Origin: Antrodiella citrinella
Taxonomy: Eukaryota > Basidiomycota > Agaricomycetes > Polyporales > Steccherinaceae
Assembly: GCA_004802725.1 (NCBI GenBank)
Contig: SGPM01000050.1
Span: 1-64,000, forward strand
DNA length: 64,000 bases
Direction: 5' to 3'
Shown here: one piece after another, positions 44,437 through 57,272 of the stretch
Layout: every line of letters starts with the position of its first letter
Numbering within the stretch: position 1 is the first letter of the stretch
Translations under genes and position numbers: made by a program
The notes under the pieces: generated by a model
Database searches by the model: none
Seen by the model: the letters and a program-made list of their open reading frames with translations, nothing else
What the model was told of the DNA's origin: nothing

Positions 44437-46135
44437 ATGAAAATGAAACTGTTGAAGCTTATTCCGATTATTAGCATGCACAGAGTGTTCTTTATACCGG
44501 AATTGGTGGAGATGATTGTAGACATGATTACTGCGGAGACCGAGGAACATCGTACGACCAGACGGCGGAGGTTTAGCTTTGGCAGCTGTCGAATCGCTCC
44601 ATTGGACGAGGACACGTGGAGCAACTTGAAGACAATTGGTCTTGTATGCAAAGCTTTTCGCGAGCCGTGCTTGAACAGGATGTGGCACACTCAAATTAGC
44701 CTGATTCCACTCCTTCGAGTGGTGGACATCGTTCATGAGATCCCATGTACTAGGCCCAGCTGGCCGATTCGAAGATTCGTGAGTGATTCTAATTGGTGTT
44801 ATCCTTGGTCCGATAGCTGACATCCGGTATTGTATCTAGAAGATCACCAGATCCATCCAACGGGACGATATTCCTAGGATGCTCAAATATTCCAAGAGGA
44901 TCAAGAAATTCAAGTTATCTTCAGACGCTTACATTGCAAAGGAGTACACAGGCTGGGCAGCTGACGCTCCACCTGCAATCCTATTTCCGCAGCTGCGAGT
45001 GTTGGAAACCCATGAAGCCTTTGAACTGCCATTCATCTTGCACGCAATGGGCGGAGCCCTCGTCAATCTGGTCACGACATCACCGATATCCGATACATCA
45101 GCTAATGAGTTGGCTGAGAAGTCGGCGGTTCTACAGACTCTCAAGGTGGTCGGCAGTATCGAACGAATCACTCAACCGATGTGCACCGTCATACAAAAGG
45201 CCAAACACCTCCAGAACATCGACATGACGATGCGTATCGATGAAGATGTGTGGCAATATGCTGCACAGCTGTGTCGCCTCAAGCACTTCAACGCGTATCT
45301 TCTACCGTTCCACGAGAACTTCACCTTCAAACCGGCAATTTTCTTCGCGCTCGTCAATCTCAGTTTTTGCATCTGGGATACAAGCACCGCATTGGATATG
45401 ATGAAAGCCACCAGTTTCCCTGTCCTCCAATCCCTCGCATGCACCCTGGTCTGGACCCACACCAAGCGACCTCGTCTTTCCGAGGCTGCCGCGTTATTCG
45501 GCGCTATCGCGAGCTGTTGCTCCCCCATGTCGTTGACATCTCTGGAGGTTTGGTACGAGATTAATGGCGGTGGGCTCGAGGGTATAGGAAACATAACTTC
45601 AGTGGATCTTCGTCCGCTTCTCAGTTTATCCGGCTTGCGCAAGCTTTGGCTTGATGTGGGTTGGTCATGGGAGCTAGATGACCAGTTCATTCAAGAGATG
45701 GCGAACGCATGGCAGGAGATCATTCATATTTACCTGGATCCGGACAGCGACTATTGGTCTCCTATGAGTCGCATCACCTATCGCAGCTTGGAAGTACTGG
45801 CCTTGCGATGCCCGAGACTTGTCAAGTTCGGAGCGGTATTAGACATTACACCGCCTAGCCTCAACACACATCAGCCGTTACTTGGGAAGTGGAACACATC
45901 CCTTCGCGAGCTGTTTGTGGGGCAATCAAGCATCGAATCTCCGGAGCTCGTCGCCGCTTTTCTGTCTGGGCTCTTTCCGTCGATACAAACGATCCAGGCA
46001 TATTCCACGGAGTGGCCAAATGAGATCCAAGCGATCCATGGTCTTCGCTGGTCCAGAGTGGCTGATATCGTTCCAACGATGATCGAGGTGCGGCAGCAAG
46101 AGCGGAGAGCGATTGGCGTTCCTAGTATTAGCTGA
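44437..46135 (+). CDS. F-box domain protein
   Basis: Two exons, 44437-44778 and 44840-46135, around a 61 bp intron; up to 545 aa. The F-box lies near the start: FFIPELVEMIVDMI, then TIGLVCKAFREPCLNRMWH. Internal ATGs at 44443 and 44476 are also possible starts; the last gives MHRVFFIPEL directly at the domain. The remaining 430 residues are leucine-rich-repeat-like (LRKLWLDVGWSWELDDQF, YRSLEVLALRCPRLVKFGA), the expected substrate-binding part. It probably serves an SCF ubiquitin ligase. Unlike the F-box gene at 1335 it is intact. Agaricomycetes have hundreds of such genes and no specific target can be named. Confidence 0.85.
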
Positions 46136-46442
46136 GACATATTCCACCGAGTCAGTATACAAGTTGGCATGGACAACTACTTTCCGCTTTCCATGTGAAC
46201 GAGTCGTTTTTGATCCATCATAGACTCAGCATGTGTAGGTAGTTCAAACGTTCAAGCTTCAAGTGTAAAAACTACAAAATAGACAGAGAAGGCGATATGA
46301 TGGAGGTGAGAAGAGATATAAGCGCCGTTAACTATTTCAACGAACATGAACGTTTGAACGCGTATCGACCTCACTCTGTGATTTTTTGGTCTTGACCATA
46401 CCGCCCTGTTCGCAAGATCTAGCTTTTCTTTTCTTCTTCTAC
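46136..46442. other. Intergenic with a short inverted repeat
   Basis: About 300 bp. TTCAAACGTTCA at about 46237 is matched by the inverted TGAACGTTTGAA at about 46348, and the same word with GTTCAAACGTTCAAGCTTC also occurs at about 6930. It may be a tiny dispersed inverted-repeat element. Confidence 0.4.
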
Positions 46443-47513
46443 ATGATGCAGCTTCATGCCAGAGCTGCTCGCGTCGTTCAGCAGCGTCTCCGTCGTGAAA
46501 TGACAAGCAGTGCCGTGTCACGGTCATCTCTGCTGACGGTCGCAAATCCCCGTGCAGTCACTGTCAGACTCATTGGCCATCGCAACATAAGCTTCGGATT
46601 TTGGAGCTCAGGGAAAGATCAACCGAAAGTCGATGAAGGCGAAGCGTATACCCCTGCACGTATGTTTCCCCTCTACGACTCGAATATTCATTGGCTCACG
46701 CGCCACGACTTCAAGCTTCAAGCGCAGTCAATGTTGTTGAAGATCTTTCCGTACTTCCAGACTTACCCAAGCCGCCCAGATATCCCTGCCCACATTTGAC
46801 AGACGAAGAAGTGTCGGAATACTTGCAGCCATTGTACAGAAGATCGTGGTATCTGGGTGTACGGGTATTGATGTGGAATGGTCAAATCAGGTCCTCACTG
46901 CTGTTGGCTAAGAGGATGGATTTCCTGACCTTCGACGATGCTCTGAAGTTCACTAACGATGTGGCGGAGCTTGTGCGTACAGAAAAAGTGAGTGCTGCAT
47001 CTTCTTCTCGCGGTCATTACTCACGTCTCGACGTCTCGACTTTCTCGTCAGCATCACCCCCAAATTTCTATAGCATCTTCTGGCCGACTATCCTTTGAGT
47101 GTGACACCCACACCGCCACCATTCCTGGAATCTGCCCCTCTGACCCAAAGGATCCTCAGCACATACACCCAGGTGTCACCCTCCGTGATGTTCGTCTCGC
47201 ACTGCTAGTGGAGGCCCTCTGGGAGAAGCATCGAGATGAGCTGAAGACGACGAAAGCCGAACAGTATCAAGTAAATACCAGTCGACACATGTCGTCTGTG
47301 CGGAAGGCGTCTGGGTACCGTGCAGTGGGGTACTTTCGCCCCGATTCTTTCCTGAGTGACCTGCGGAGGAATGTAAAGATGGAGACCATAGCTTTCTTGA
47401 TTGGAGGTGAGTATATATCCTTCGAGGTCAGGTTCGTTCTCATGAACACCCACATTTGTAGAAGAGGTTGGCTCCAGGTAGTCAGAGCGATGTCTGTTGG
47501 AATTCGGACGTAG
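46443..47513 (+). CDS. Pterin-4a-carbinolamine dehydratase-like protein
   Basis: Exons 46443-46659, 46716-46987, 47052-47513; introns 56 and 64 bp; 316 aa as modelled. The N-terminus is Arg-rich and may target mitochondria (MMQLHARAARVVQQRLRRE). The dehydratase domain is residues about 110-220: HLTDEEVSEYLQPLYRRSW, FLTFDDALKFTNDVAELV, and the active-site HHPQIS formed across the second splice (TEK-HHPQIS), then GVTLRDVRLALLVEALWEKH. The enzyme recycles 4a-hydroxytetrahydropterin; in fungi the role is less clear. The tail after residue 236 has no family match. An additional intron at 47272-47326 (GTAAAT...GTGCAG) would end the protein at 47355 instead. Confidence 0.8.
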
Positions 47514-48279
47514 TTTTGTACAATGCAAAGCTGGTAGTATGTCTTGGATTTCAGCCGGCCGAAAATACAGTATCCGTATAGCATGGATCTGCCTGCGATC
47601 CAGGTGGTCGAGATTGGGCGTGGACCGCCTGATTTACCCTACGACACACGATTGTCTTCCGTACTCCGGTCAGCATTGTCGTCGTTCCGTTCAAACGCCT
47701 CTGAGTCCCTTGTTGACTGGTGATCATTGTCGCACTAGTGGACCAAATGGAATTCATATAACCTCCGCTGAAGAACATGTCTAGGCCTCTCAGACCGAAT
47801 ATGAACGTCCATGTTGTGGTCTATGATGCATGATGAGCAGACAAATTGTTATGGCAAATGCAGAAATTCAGGTTCCTGGTCGTGTAACATGAAGTAGAAC
47901 GTCAAGGGGAGTGGTACGGAGGTCCTTTTGGCGTGAACTCATGAGAACTGTTCAGTGACATCGTTATCTAACGATCGAGCCAGCGAACCGGCATTCAAAC
48001 TTTCACCTCAGCCCATCCATTGTACATGTCCAGCATCCAGTGCTTTAGTGCTTGCAGAAACACCTCTACTACCCATCACCAGGATTCAATTTTACGTGAT
48101 CACATAGTCGCCGCTCACCTCCAGATCCCACGTACCCCATCCTAAATGTTTGGCACGTTATCGAGGTGTCCGAAGGATCATCGAGCTACTTCTAGCACTG
48201 GCAGGATTTCAACAGTTCAAAAGAGAACTACGATTCGGTATGTGTTTGAATTCTTTCTATCAATATCAGGACTCAGGAG
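47514..48279. other. Intergenic, no gene seen
   Basis: About 770 bp. An open frame starting at 48150 runs into the reductase relic but its first part has no family match. Confidence 0.45.
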
Positions 48280-48892
48280 CAATACTCAACTTCCCGCTAC
48301 CTTCAGGAAGTACTGGCACTCGGGTGGACGCCGATAGTATCTTCCAGCAGGGCAAAATCCGTAGGGACACTAAGGAAGCGCAACGTAGGAAGACGGGGCA
48401 GAAGGGCCACCTTGCGTTCTCTGTAAGCTGGGAGAGAACCGAAGACCCGGAAGAAAATGTGCAAGACGTTTGAGAAAGTCGCATCCGAGGTCAACGTTGT
48501 CAGCATTCGCGTATGTGAGTCGTGAAAGTATCATTGGGATTTTAGATACTGATGTCATTATTTGCTACCACCGCAGTTGCTCTCGCATATCTGATGCACA
48601 AGACTACACACGTGTTCCCGCTCCTTGGTGTGCGCAACATCGAGCAGTTGAACGAGAACATCAGTGCGTTGGCCATACACCTTACCCCGGGTATCTTGGC
48701 CCTTCGAGTTGGGAGCTCCGCACGAACACATTGTGAGTACAGTGTTTTTTTGGTATTTTACGATTTATATAACTAATACCAGGGTTTTGGCTTGGGGCCG
48801 CGTGTGGACGCCCGTAATGTCTTCGGTTGGGACCCAATTCCACAGCGGCACAGTCCATCCATTTGCCCTAAGAAATGGTCTCATCGATGATG
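48280..48892 (+). pseudogene. Aryl-alcohol dehydrogenase (aldo-keto reductase) C-terminal relic
   Basis: The order of blocks is that of fungal aryl-alcohol dehydrogenases: QQGKIRRDTKEAQRRKTGQK, SWERTEDPEE, then in another frame KMCKTFEKVASEVNVVSI. After a 70 bp intron comes AVALAYLMHKTTHVFPLLG, then VRNIEQLNENISALAIHLTP, and in a further frame PFELGAPHEHI. At least two single-base shifts separate the blocks, and the N-terminal half with the catalytic tetrad is missing. It is therefore a truncated pseudogene. These enzymes reduce aromatic aldehydes in lignin-degrading fungi, which fits an Agaricomycete host. It is not a copy of the intact reductase at 43039, which lacks these blocks. Confidence 0.7.
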
Positions 48893-49459
48893 TTGCCAAA
48901 AATAAGGTCCCAATAGACTTTGTTTGTATCATGTTGTACAACAAATGACATGTCATATTTTTGATCATATTCTGTCGTGGCCTACATCCTTTTTATGTCC
49001 TCAACTATCATGTGAACCACGTCACCTTCCAAATTGGGAACCACAAGCGTTGAGTATACTCGGGCGTCTTTTACCTCACTCCCGTCAAATGACTCTGTCC
49101 ATGATGGCATTTGTACGGCAAGGTCACTCTGACTCTTCAGCCTGCCGCCTCTCGACTTTGTGCTCAACGCTCGTTTCACCGTGTCTTACGGAAAATCATC
49201 CTAGAAATACAACGTGAATCACGACACTCCCATCAATGTTAGTCCGGGCACGAAATCAGCGATTGGTTTCGCATGTATTGAAGGCGGGGTCCAGCTTGTA
49301 AGTCCATTATACCACTATCCTGTGTGTCCTCTCTGGGTCAAACCATATCATCAATATCTACCCTTTCGGCTCTTCCTGACCTTAATGATCCTCGTTATCA
49401 GAAAGCCCACCCACATCGTCCACCTTCCAATTCGCGGTGAACCCCTCGCTCCACGAGCC
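48893..49459. other. Intergenic, upstream of the aminotransferase
   Basis: About 570 bp with no gene recognised; a short frame at 49214-49300 is not supported. Confidence 0.4.
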
Positions 49460-51144
49460 ATGTCTACCACTTCGCCTGCTCTCCAGTCCCATGCATCCCT
49501 TGTGGAGTTCGGTAAACGCCATGTAACGAAGGGCATTGCCAGGCAGGTCGAAGCCGTCATTGAGAAAGGAGAGGGGTCATACATCACACTCGGAGATGGA
49601 AGAACGATGTTGGATTTCACCTGTGGGATCGCTGTCACGAACTTGGGTGCGTTACCACACCTATCGTTATGTGCATGACATTCGTGTTGATGTGTTGTGT
49701 ACGTAGGTCATTGCCATCCCAAGGTCAGCGCCGCCGCTGCTGAGCAATGCATGAAGCTTGTGCATGGCCAGTGCAGCATTGGGTTCCATGGACCTTACCT
49801 GGAGCTGATCGAGAGGCTACTGCCAATGATGCCCCACAAGTCCCTTGACTCGTTCTACTTCTGGAACTCTGGTTCTGAGGCGGTCGAGGGCGCCGTCAAG
49901 ATGGCTCGGGCTGTCACGGGCAAGCAGAACATCATTGCATTGCAAGGTCCGCCACGTCTCATGCTAGGCCGAGTTTGACCGTGTGCTGACTTCGGGCTTT
50001 TAGGAGCTTACCATGGTCGGACATACGGGGCTATGGCTCTGACGAAGAGCAAGACCATCTACTCGGAGGGTTTCCATCCTCTCATGGTGGGACATACATA
50101 TGCACGCTCAGAATCCTTACTGACCACTTGGCTCTTAGCCCGGTGTATTCACGGCACCCTTCCCGTACTGGCACCACTTCTCTCTCCCTCCAACGACACC
50201 AGCCTCCCAATTGACATCTCTGTGCCTCAACCAGCTCGAACTTCTTTTGCAACAACAGACATCCCCGAAGGACACTGCAGCGATCATCATCGAGCCTGTT
50301 ATCGGCGAAGGCGGGTACGTGCCCGCGCCGCCCGAATTCTTGCAGGGCTTGAGGAAGATTTGCGATCGAGATGGGATTTTGTTGATCGTCGATGAAGTGC
50401 AGAGTGGGTTCTTGCGAACGGGCAAGAACTTTGCTATTGAATACTCCGGTGTGAGACCTGATATCTTGACCGTGGCGAAGGTGTGTTCGTTGGATTGCAT
50501 GAATGAGTCACGGATGCTGACTGTGGATCTGCAGGGTTTGGCGAACGGGTTCCCTTTGTCGGGCATTGTAAGCAGCCGCGAGCTCTCTGACAAACTCAAG
50601 CCCAGCTCGATGGTGCGCAGAGTGTTGCTGACTTGTTGTGTTGTGTCAGTGCGTTGATGTCGTCTTGTACAGGGCGGAACGTACGCTGGAAACGCAGTGG
50701 CGTGTGCGGCTGGCGTAGCCACTGCTGATGCGTTCAAGGAGGAGAACATTCTTGAGAACGTGAATGCACGGTACGTGCCTTGCCATTATTTATAGCACGT
50801 TTTCTCAACAAATTTGCAGGTCGAAGGAGCTTTTCGGATACCTCGAACCTTTGCGCTCGAGTGCGGCAGTGCTGGACATCCGTGGTCAAGGACTGATGGT
50901 GGCCGTCGAGTTTGCCTCGCCGACGGGAACGAGCATCCACGATCCGCTGCGCAATCCGAGTGCTCCGGCGAAGATGGCAAGTCGCGTGTCGAAGCGGTGC
51001 CAGGAGAAGGGCATGTTTATACTGACAACGAGCGCATACGAGGTGGTGCGGTTCATCCCTGCGCTGAACATCTCGAAGGAGGACCTGAAGAAAGGGTGTG
51101 ATATTTTTGTGGAGGCTGTTGAAGAAATTGTGCATGAGGGATGA
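49460..51144 (+). CDS. Class III aminotransferase (4-aminobutyrate aminotransferase-like)
   Basis: Seven exons: 49460-49646, 49707-49946, 50004-50086, 50139-50480, 50535-50612, 50673-50770, 50820-51144; 450 aa, all phases agree. A pyridoxal-phosphate enzyme that moves an amino group from omega-amino acids such as GABA to a keto acid. Family blocks in order: LGDGRTMLDFTCGIAVTNLG, HCHPKV, FYFWNSGSEAVEGAVKMAR, GAYHGRTYGAMALT, IIEPVIGEGGYVPAP, ILLIVDEVQSGFLRTG (cofactor aspartate), and TVAK-GLANGFPLSG with the Schiff-base lysine (K284) as the last residue before an intron. GGTYAGNAVACAA follows. No clear mitochondrial presequence is seen, so it may be cytosolic. Exact substrate among GABA, acetylornithine or related amines is not decided. 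Confidence 0.92.
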
Positions 51145-51427
51145 GTGTTGTTTTGTAAAAATAGGTGTACTGTATGACAGAATGCAGCTGCGGAATTGAT
51201 TGAGGGACGATGCCGTGGAGTGCCGGAGTGAGTGAGCCTGAGTGGCCCGTCCGAGTTGTCTCCACCACGACTCTCCCTCGACCTTCCTCTCCCCAGTCCA
51301 CATGTCTGGCCCTGCTGCACAATCTCCTAGCAAGTCTGGTCGTTGAGCAAACAACGTATATCAGTTTCTCCGTATTCCCAACTTCCCTCAACACCGATAG
51401 GCTCCCCTAGCACAGTTCCCGCACAAC

Positions 51428-53882
51428 ATGTCTATCCTCGGATTGCATCTGCACGTCTGGTTTTGTCTCTGGATTGCTACTATATGCACGCTTTCTCCAG
51501 TCTCGGCATACATCCCTGCTTCTCCCGTCAACGGAACAGTGGTCCCTCCCGATGCAAGCGGGACGAACGGTACAGCCGCGTCGTTCCTCAACCTTCAGTG
51601 GTTTGGTGGAGGCTACCAGGAGAAGATCTCGTACCAACTGGTTGGTGCTGAGAGTGACGGTGTAAACAAGGTATGTACAGGGTCTTTGCTGGACACACGA
51701 TTCTTTGTTCGTGCAGGGCAGATTGGGTTCTATCATACCCGGGGATCGACGGATGGTTGATGTGAATNGGTTTAGGGAGCCTTGGTACATTTTACAGAGG
51801 ATAATCTGTCCAACGATACGAGTGAGTCGTGTGCCACTTTCTGCGCCGTGTTGAATATGTTGCTAAGGGTTGTGTTCCCTCCTTTGTCCAACGTGTTTCT
51901 CTGCTCGTCTAATGTACATGTGATTCTGCCCACTATCCTCCGATCATCAGCCACAACCCCATGGATTGCTCTTGTCTCCTGTGACGCAAACGCGACGGAC
52001 GCGTCTCAAGAGGAGGATATATTCACTCTCGCAAACGAGCGGGGCGCAGTTGCTGCAGTACGTCCCATCCTCTCACGAGACACTACTCATGCCCTTACTC
52101 ACACGGTCCACCCTTCCCTCTATTTCTATCTTCGCGCGTGTTCTATCATGCCCCACTACACCGTCATGTCTTATTACGTCCGACGCTGAATATTTAGCTT
52201 TTGTATTCTCTTTACAGCGATAGATGTGAAATCAATCCGGAATATGCTAATCCTGCGAACTTCGACCAGTTGATGGACATATTCTCCACTCCGTCGCTCA
52301 CGTCTTCCCAGTACGTTGTCCGCCTTTCACTCATTCCACTAAGTCTGTGGATGTATGTACGTCGTCTGACTCCTGATTGCTTAACAGGTTCATAGAATAT
52401 CAATACGGTGCGATCAACGTGACAAAGTACGGACACTACGACCCGCTGCTTTTGAACCAATCCGCGGCACAGATCAACGCGACCATCGCCAACGGGACAA
52501 TTAACTCAAAGGGGTTTATGTTCGCCACGCTACTAGCTTTCAACGCAACGGGCACGGATACGGATTCGGGGACAGATGGCACTGGCGTTGACGGGACGAA
52601 TGACAATGTATCGAGTGGGCATACTACGAGCTTGGCCATGTGAGTGGTTATTTCCTATGCCTCGTTAGGCTTCGATGAGTTTGGATGGATATTGTTACTG
52701 ATGCTTTGGGTTGTAGGATCATCTTGTATGCTATCACAGGTTGCGTCTCTGCCTTATTCTGCATTGTTATCGTATCTGGAGTACGTCATCTCATTATCAC
52801 GGATTGCTCCTTCATTGACATTGCGCTGTTTTCACTAGGCAGTCCGAGCGATCCGTCACCCAGAACGCTACGGGCCACGCCACGGCGGAGACGATCTGCC
52901 TGGGCAGTTCAGTGCTCAGTCTCGGGCTCGAGGCCTTACTCGTGCTATTCTGGACACGTTCCCGGTCGTCAAATTTGGTGGATCCGAGGAAGCGGGTGCA
53001 CCAGTTGGGCCGTATGGGAAGGACATAGAGAGTGCCGGAAGCAGGTCTAGTGTGGATTTGGTCAACACAGGAGGAAAACTGGAAGGCGTTGAAATGAGGG
53101 AGGTCGGCAGTCATTGGGAAGGCGAGGAAGGGAGGAAGGAAGATGGGGGAGATGTGCAGGTTATTGAGGATGGGAGTGGGACACGACGGGTTGAGGGTGG
53201 AAGAAGGAGTCAAGATGGGTCGTCAGCTAATTCTGGATCTCCTCAGTCGCCTTCACCCTCTTCTTCTCAACCTGAAGCTAGCTCGTCGCAATTACCGTCA
53301 GCAGTCACGTCTCCGATGCCTCGCCCACCTCGTTCTGCTTCGTCCGTGCCGTCTCAAGCCTCTGCCGGAGACGTCGTACCAGACTCCATTGGGCGCGAGA
53401 CATGTCCCATCTGTATTGTCGACTTTGAGGAAGGCGACGATCTACGGGTACTTCCTTGTGAAGGCAAACACAGGTTCCACCAGGCGTGCGTCGACCAGTG
53501 GCTGTTGGAGCTGTCAAGTAGCTGTCCCATATGTAGACAAGGTACGTCCCAGCATTATGCCCCTCGGCGCTCATTCGTGTGCGTTCACTGACCATTCATC
53601 GTCAAATTAGACTTCCAGACCCTGGAATCTATGATGTCACACGACTCGCATTCGAACGACTACCTGGAGCCTCCCTCTGCGATGCACGCTTTCGGGTCAC
53701 GACCGCTCTCCGGCGCAGGCGCACGGTTATCACGCTACCTCCGTCTGGCGCGCCGACGGAGACGAGAGAACGAATCGTCCGGGCTGAACCCGAACAGCAG
53801 CAGCGGGAGGAGCCAGGGAGAGGGGTCAATGCACGAAGATCACACGTCAGCGGGGAATGTGTTCCACCCTATGTCGCTTTGA
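51428..53882 (+). CDS. Membrane RING-H2 E3 ubiquitin ligase of PA-TM-RING type
   Basis: Eight exons: 51428-51670, 51776-51821, 51951-52057, 52198-52310, 52388-52639, 52717-52780, 52839-53541, 53611-53882; 599 aa. A signal peptide (about 1-27) is followed by a lumenal region with many NxT sites and features of a protease-associated domain ([27 protein letters not shown]). One membrane helix lies at about 253-275 ([19 protein letters not shown]). The cytosolic part has a Ser-rich linker and a RING-H2 finger from about residue 463: [39 protein letters not shown]. Such ligases act in endosomes or vacuole membranes. Three introns are over 100 bp (105, 129, 140), unusual here. N at 51767 is intronic. 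Confidence 0.9.
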
Positions 53883-54967
53883 GATGGGGATGAGTGCGTT
53901 GGCGAGAGGTTTGTGTATTGACGTGGACGTTCTTGCATGTTGTTTTTCGTTCGTATTTGTATGATAGTAGGCATCGGTATTGTATGAGCGGTACTTATGA
54001 TGTGTGCACGTAGATGTTTTTGGCGCTCCGTCGGTCGTGTAGCACACATTACAAGGGTAAGTTTGGCTGTAAGGTGAGTGGTGCCTGCTATAGTATTTTC
54101 ATTGTCAGCAATCCCCTGATAGTCTCTTTCTTGCGATGTAGAGTACGCAGATGATGCGTTCGGGCATCTCAACTCAACGATCCTGAATCAAATCAAAAAA
54201 AATCCATCGTTATCTTCTCACTTATGCATTACTGTCTTGGCACCACCCACAACTCTGGCGTCCATTTGAAACGCACAAGTACTAGTGCCTCTCTCAAGTG
54301 ATATGTTGTCCGCAACGCCTTTTGGTGATCCTCTCCTACCAACCATCACCCACCGCGCGGCGCAATAACTCAACAAGCGTCTACCGCGACACGGTTCCGA
54401 GCATCCACATAATTCGCACCACCACCACACACGCACGGGATCCACCTGACTTCTCGAACCACTTTCCTCTCCTCATCCCTGCCGACCCTCTTTTCATTGA
54501 AGATTGACCAGTTGACCCTGGATTGCCTCGTATATCACACTGTGACTCCCAAAGGCGCTGTTCGTCGGTCGCACTTTTGCCACTTTGCAGCTGGCTTCCC
54601 ATCAATGGCGACAGAACTCGCCATAGGACTTCCGCTTCATCTTCGTGGTTCTAAATCTTCTCGGAAGGTGGAATGCTCTCAAGTCGTGATGGCGGTCGAG
54701 ATCGTTTGGATGGCTTGTTGCAAGCGATCTGATGGGTTGATTCATACGACTTCTTCTCTCCGAACTCAATGCGCTTCTTGAGTTGGGTTGGGGGAGTATA
54801 TATCTATGTAGGTTTCCATTTCGAGGTTGAGGTTCTTTTCCTTATCTCTTCCCTTCTCCCCTCCTCTTCTGTGGTCGCGGTTTGGGAACCTTCGACGCTT
54901 TTTACGACCAATCACCAGACATACGAACACTACCGGCACCTAGATTAACGAATACCGACGGTACACT
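53883..54967. other. Intergenic, upstream of the MFS transporter
   Basis: About 1.1 kb. The last 150 bp are pyrimidine-rich (TTCCTTATCTCTTCCCTTC-type), as in strong fungal promoters. No gene recognised. Confidence 0.5.
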
Positions 54968-57272
54968 ATGAGCGTCGACGCAAACTCTCTCGACAAGGAC
55001 GTCGAAAATGTCAAGGTCAAGCACTCCCAGTTCCAGGTGGAGACACAGGATGTCTTTGGTGAAGAGGATTCGGGTGTGGACCCCATTTACCAAGCCAAAG
55101 CCAGGATATTGAACGACGCGCTCCAAGAGATTGGGATGGGCAAATATCAGGTGAGCACTGTTTTGTTCCGTTTTGAGACCGTGTTGGTTGAAAAGGTTCT
55201 GTCCCAGTGGTGGTTATTCGTCGTAACTGGGTTTGGATGGTTCTCGTAAGTCCTCAACTTTCAGAATCATATAAATCTCCTCACGTCGTGTTGCACGTGT
55301 GTTTCCATCTAGAGATAATCTCTTCCCAGTATGTGCCATTGCCTTACTATTTCATTCGACATCGCGTGACCTGTTTCTTGACAGATCGTGACGAGTCTTA
55401 TCCTCTCCCCCGTCGTGGCAGAGTTCGGATTCGAAGGACCTTGGCTCAAATTGGGCCAGAACATCGGTCTCCTCGTCGGAGCTGCGTTCTGGGGTGTCGC
55501 GTGCGATATATGGGGTCGTCAGTATGTCGTCCCTCTTGCTTGACTTCAAGCGCTGGATAAGGTATACTCATGTGCGGTTCCGTGTACAGATGGGCGTTCA
55601 ACATCACCCTGTTCATCACCGGAGTCTTCGCCATCGCAGCAGGTGGTTCACCAGGCTTCGTCGCCTTGTGCTCGTTGGCCGCCGTGTGGAGTATCGGTGT
55701 GGGAGGCAACTTGCCAGTGGACTCAGCTGTCTTCCTTGGTGCGTTCATATGCGATATTTCCACTCAAGCGTCTTTCTGATCAAATGATTGTATATCTACA
55801 GAATTCATCCCTGCATCACATCAATATCTCTTGACAGTGCTCTCCATCTGGTGGGCCTTTGGTCAGCTCCTCGGTAGCTTAGTACGTGTCTTTCCAAATC
55901 TTCATGTTGAATTTCTTGATCCTCAGGTATGAAATACAGATCGCATGGCCACTTATCGCCAACTTCAGCTGCAGTGGGACCACGCCCGCCACGTGCCCAC
56001 GGTCCGAGAACCAAGGCTGGCGGTACTTCTTGTACACCGTCGGCGGACTTATGCTCGTCCTCTTCGTCATCCGGTTCTTCGTCTTCCACCTCTACGAGTC
56101 GCCCAAGTACCTCATGGGCCGCGGGCGGGACGAGGAGGCGGTGGAGGTGGTCAAGAAAGTTGCAGCGTACAACGGGAAGGAGTCGACGTTGACGTTGGAA
56201 ATGCTGCAGGAGGCCGGGCGGTTGGTTGCACTGGAGAAGGAGGTGGAGGTGGAGATGGATACGAGCGCGAAGGCGGCGGCGTTGAGGAAGTTGCAGAAGT
56301 TTGATATGGGACATGTGAAGCCGTTGTTTGCGACAAGGAAGTTGGCGTATTCCACTTCGTTACTGATCATTCTGTGGGGTATGTCTTATTCGTCATTGTT
56401 TTCCCATTTCTGTGGTCTGACTTTACGGACGTTCTGTAGCTTTGATCGGTCTTGCATTCCCTCTGTGAGTTCTTTCGAGACGTTGATGTGCGCACCTACT
56501 AATGGTTATTGCCTAGATATAACGGTTTCGTCACATTCTAGTAAGATTGATCCCTCCTTGACCCGCGACGACCCTGACTTGACTGTCTATAGCTTGCAAA
56601 CTCGTGGTGCCGACTTCGGAGATGGCTCTCTGAATACCACCTACCGTAACGTAAGCCTCCATACCTTCTCATGTGTTATCTACACTCGCTGAATCATCAC
56701 CTTGCAGCAAGTCATCCTGAGCGTGATCGGTGTACCTGGTGCTCTCCTCGCAGGCTGGCTCGTCGAAGTCCCCTACCTCGGCCGCAAAGGCACACTTGCC
56801 ATCTCAACTCGTACGTTCCCCCTTTCCCTTCTCCTTTTCTCCTGATCTCCCGCTTCTATTGATAACTGCCATCGAACAGTACTTACCGGAGTCTTCTTGT
56901 TCGCCGGCACAACCGCACGGACGTCCAATGCCTTGCTGGGCTGGAACTGTGGCTACACTTTCACCTCCAACGTGATGTACGGCGTACTCTATGCTGTGTC
57001 TCCAGAGCTGTTCCCCACCAAGGACAGAGGCACGGGCAACGCTATCGTCGCTACTGCCAATCGTATTTTCGGTATCATGGTGAGGTTTTATCTTGGATGT
57101 GAGCACGTATCTGGTGGATTGACGTGGATTGTGTGTGCAGGCTCCGATCATTGCGTTGTATGCGAACTTGGCGACACCGGTCCCGATTTATGTGTCTGGT
57201 GCGCTGTTTTTGGTGTCGGGGTTCATTGCGCTGCTGTTGCCGTTCGAGACCAGAGGCAAGGCGTCGATATAA
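54968..57272 (+). CDS. MFS transporter, SV2/SVOP-like
   Basis: Thirteen exons: 54968-55150, 55208-55245, 55313-55328, 55385-55521, 55590-55738, 55802-55881, 55940-56378, 56440-56464, 56517-56540, 56593-56650, 56708-56810, 56880-57079, 57141-57272; 1584 nt, 527 aa. The 16, 24 and 25 nt exons are confirmed by phase and by continuity of the membrane segments. After a polar N-terminus (GMGKYQ-WWLFVVTGFGWFSDN) there are about twelve hydrophobic segments. Family marks are the DNLFP loop, ACDIWGR after helix 2, GVGGNLPVDSAVFLEFIP in helices 3-4, and FHLYESPKYLMGRGRDEEA in the central loop. These are typical of the SV2-related branch, proton-coupled carriers of organic ions or sugars. The substrate is unknown. 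The C-terminus is short (PFETRGKASI). Confidence 0.92.
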
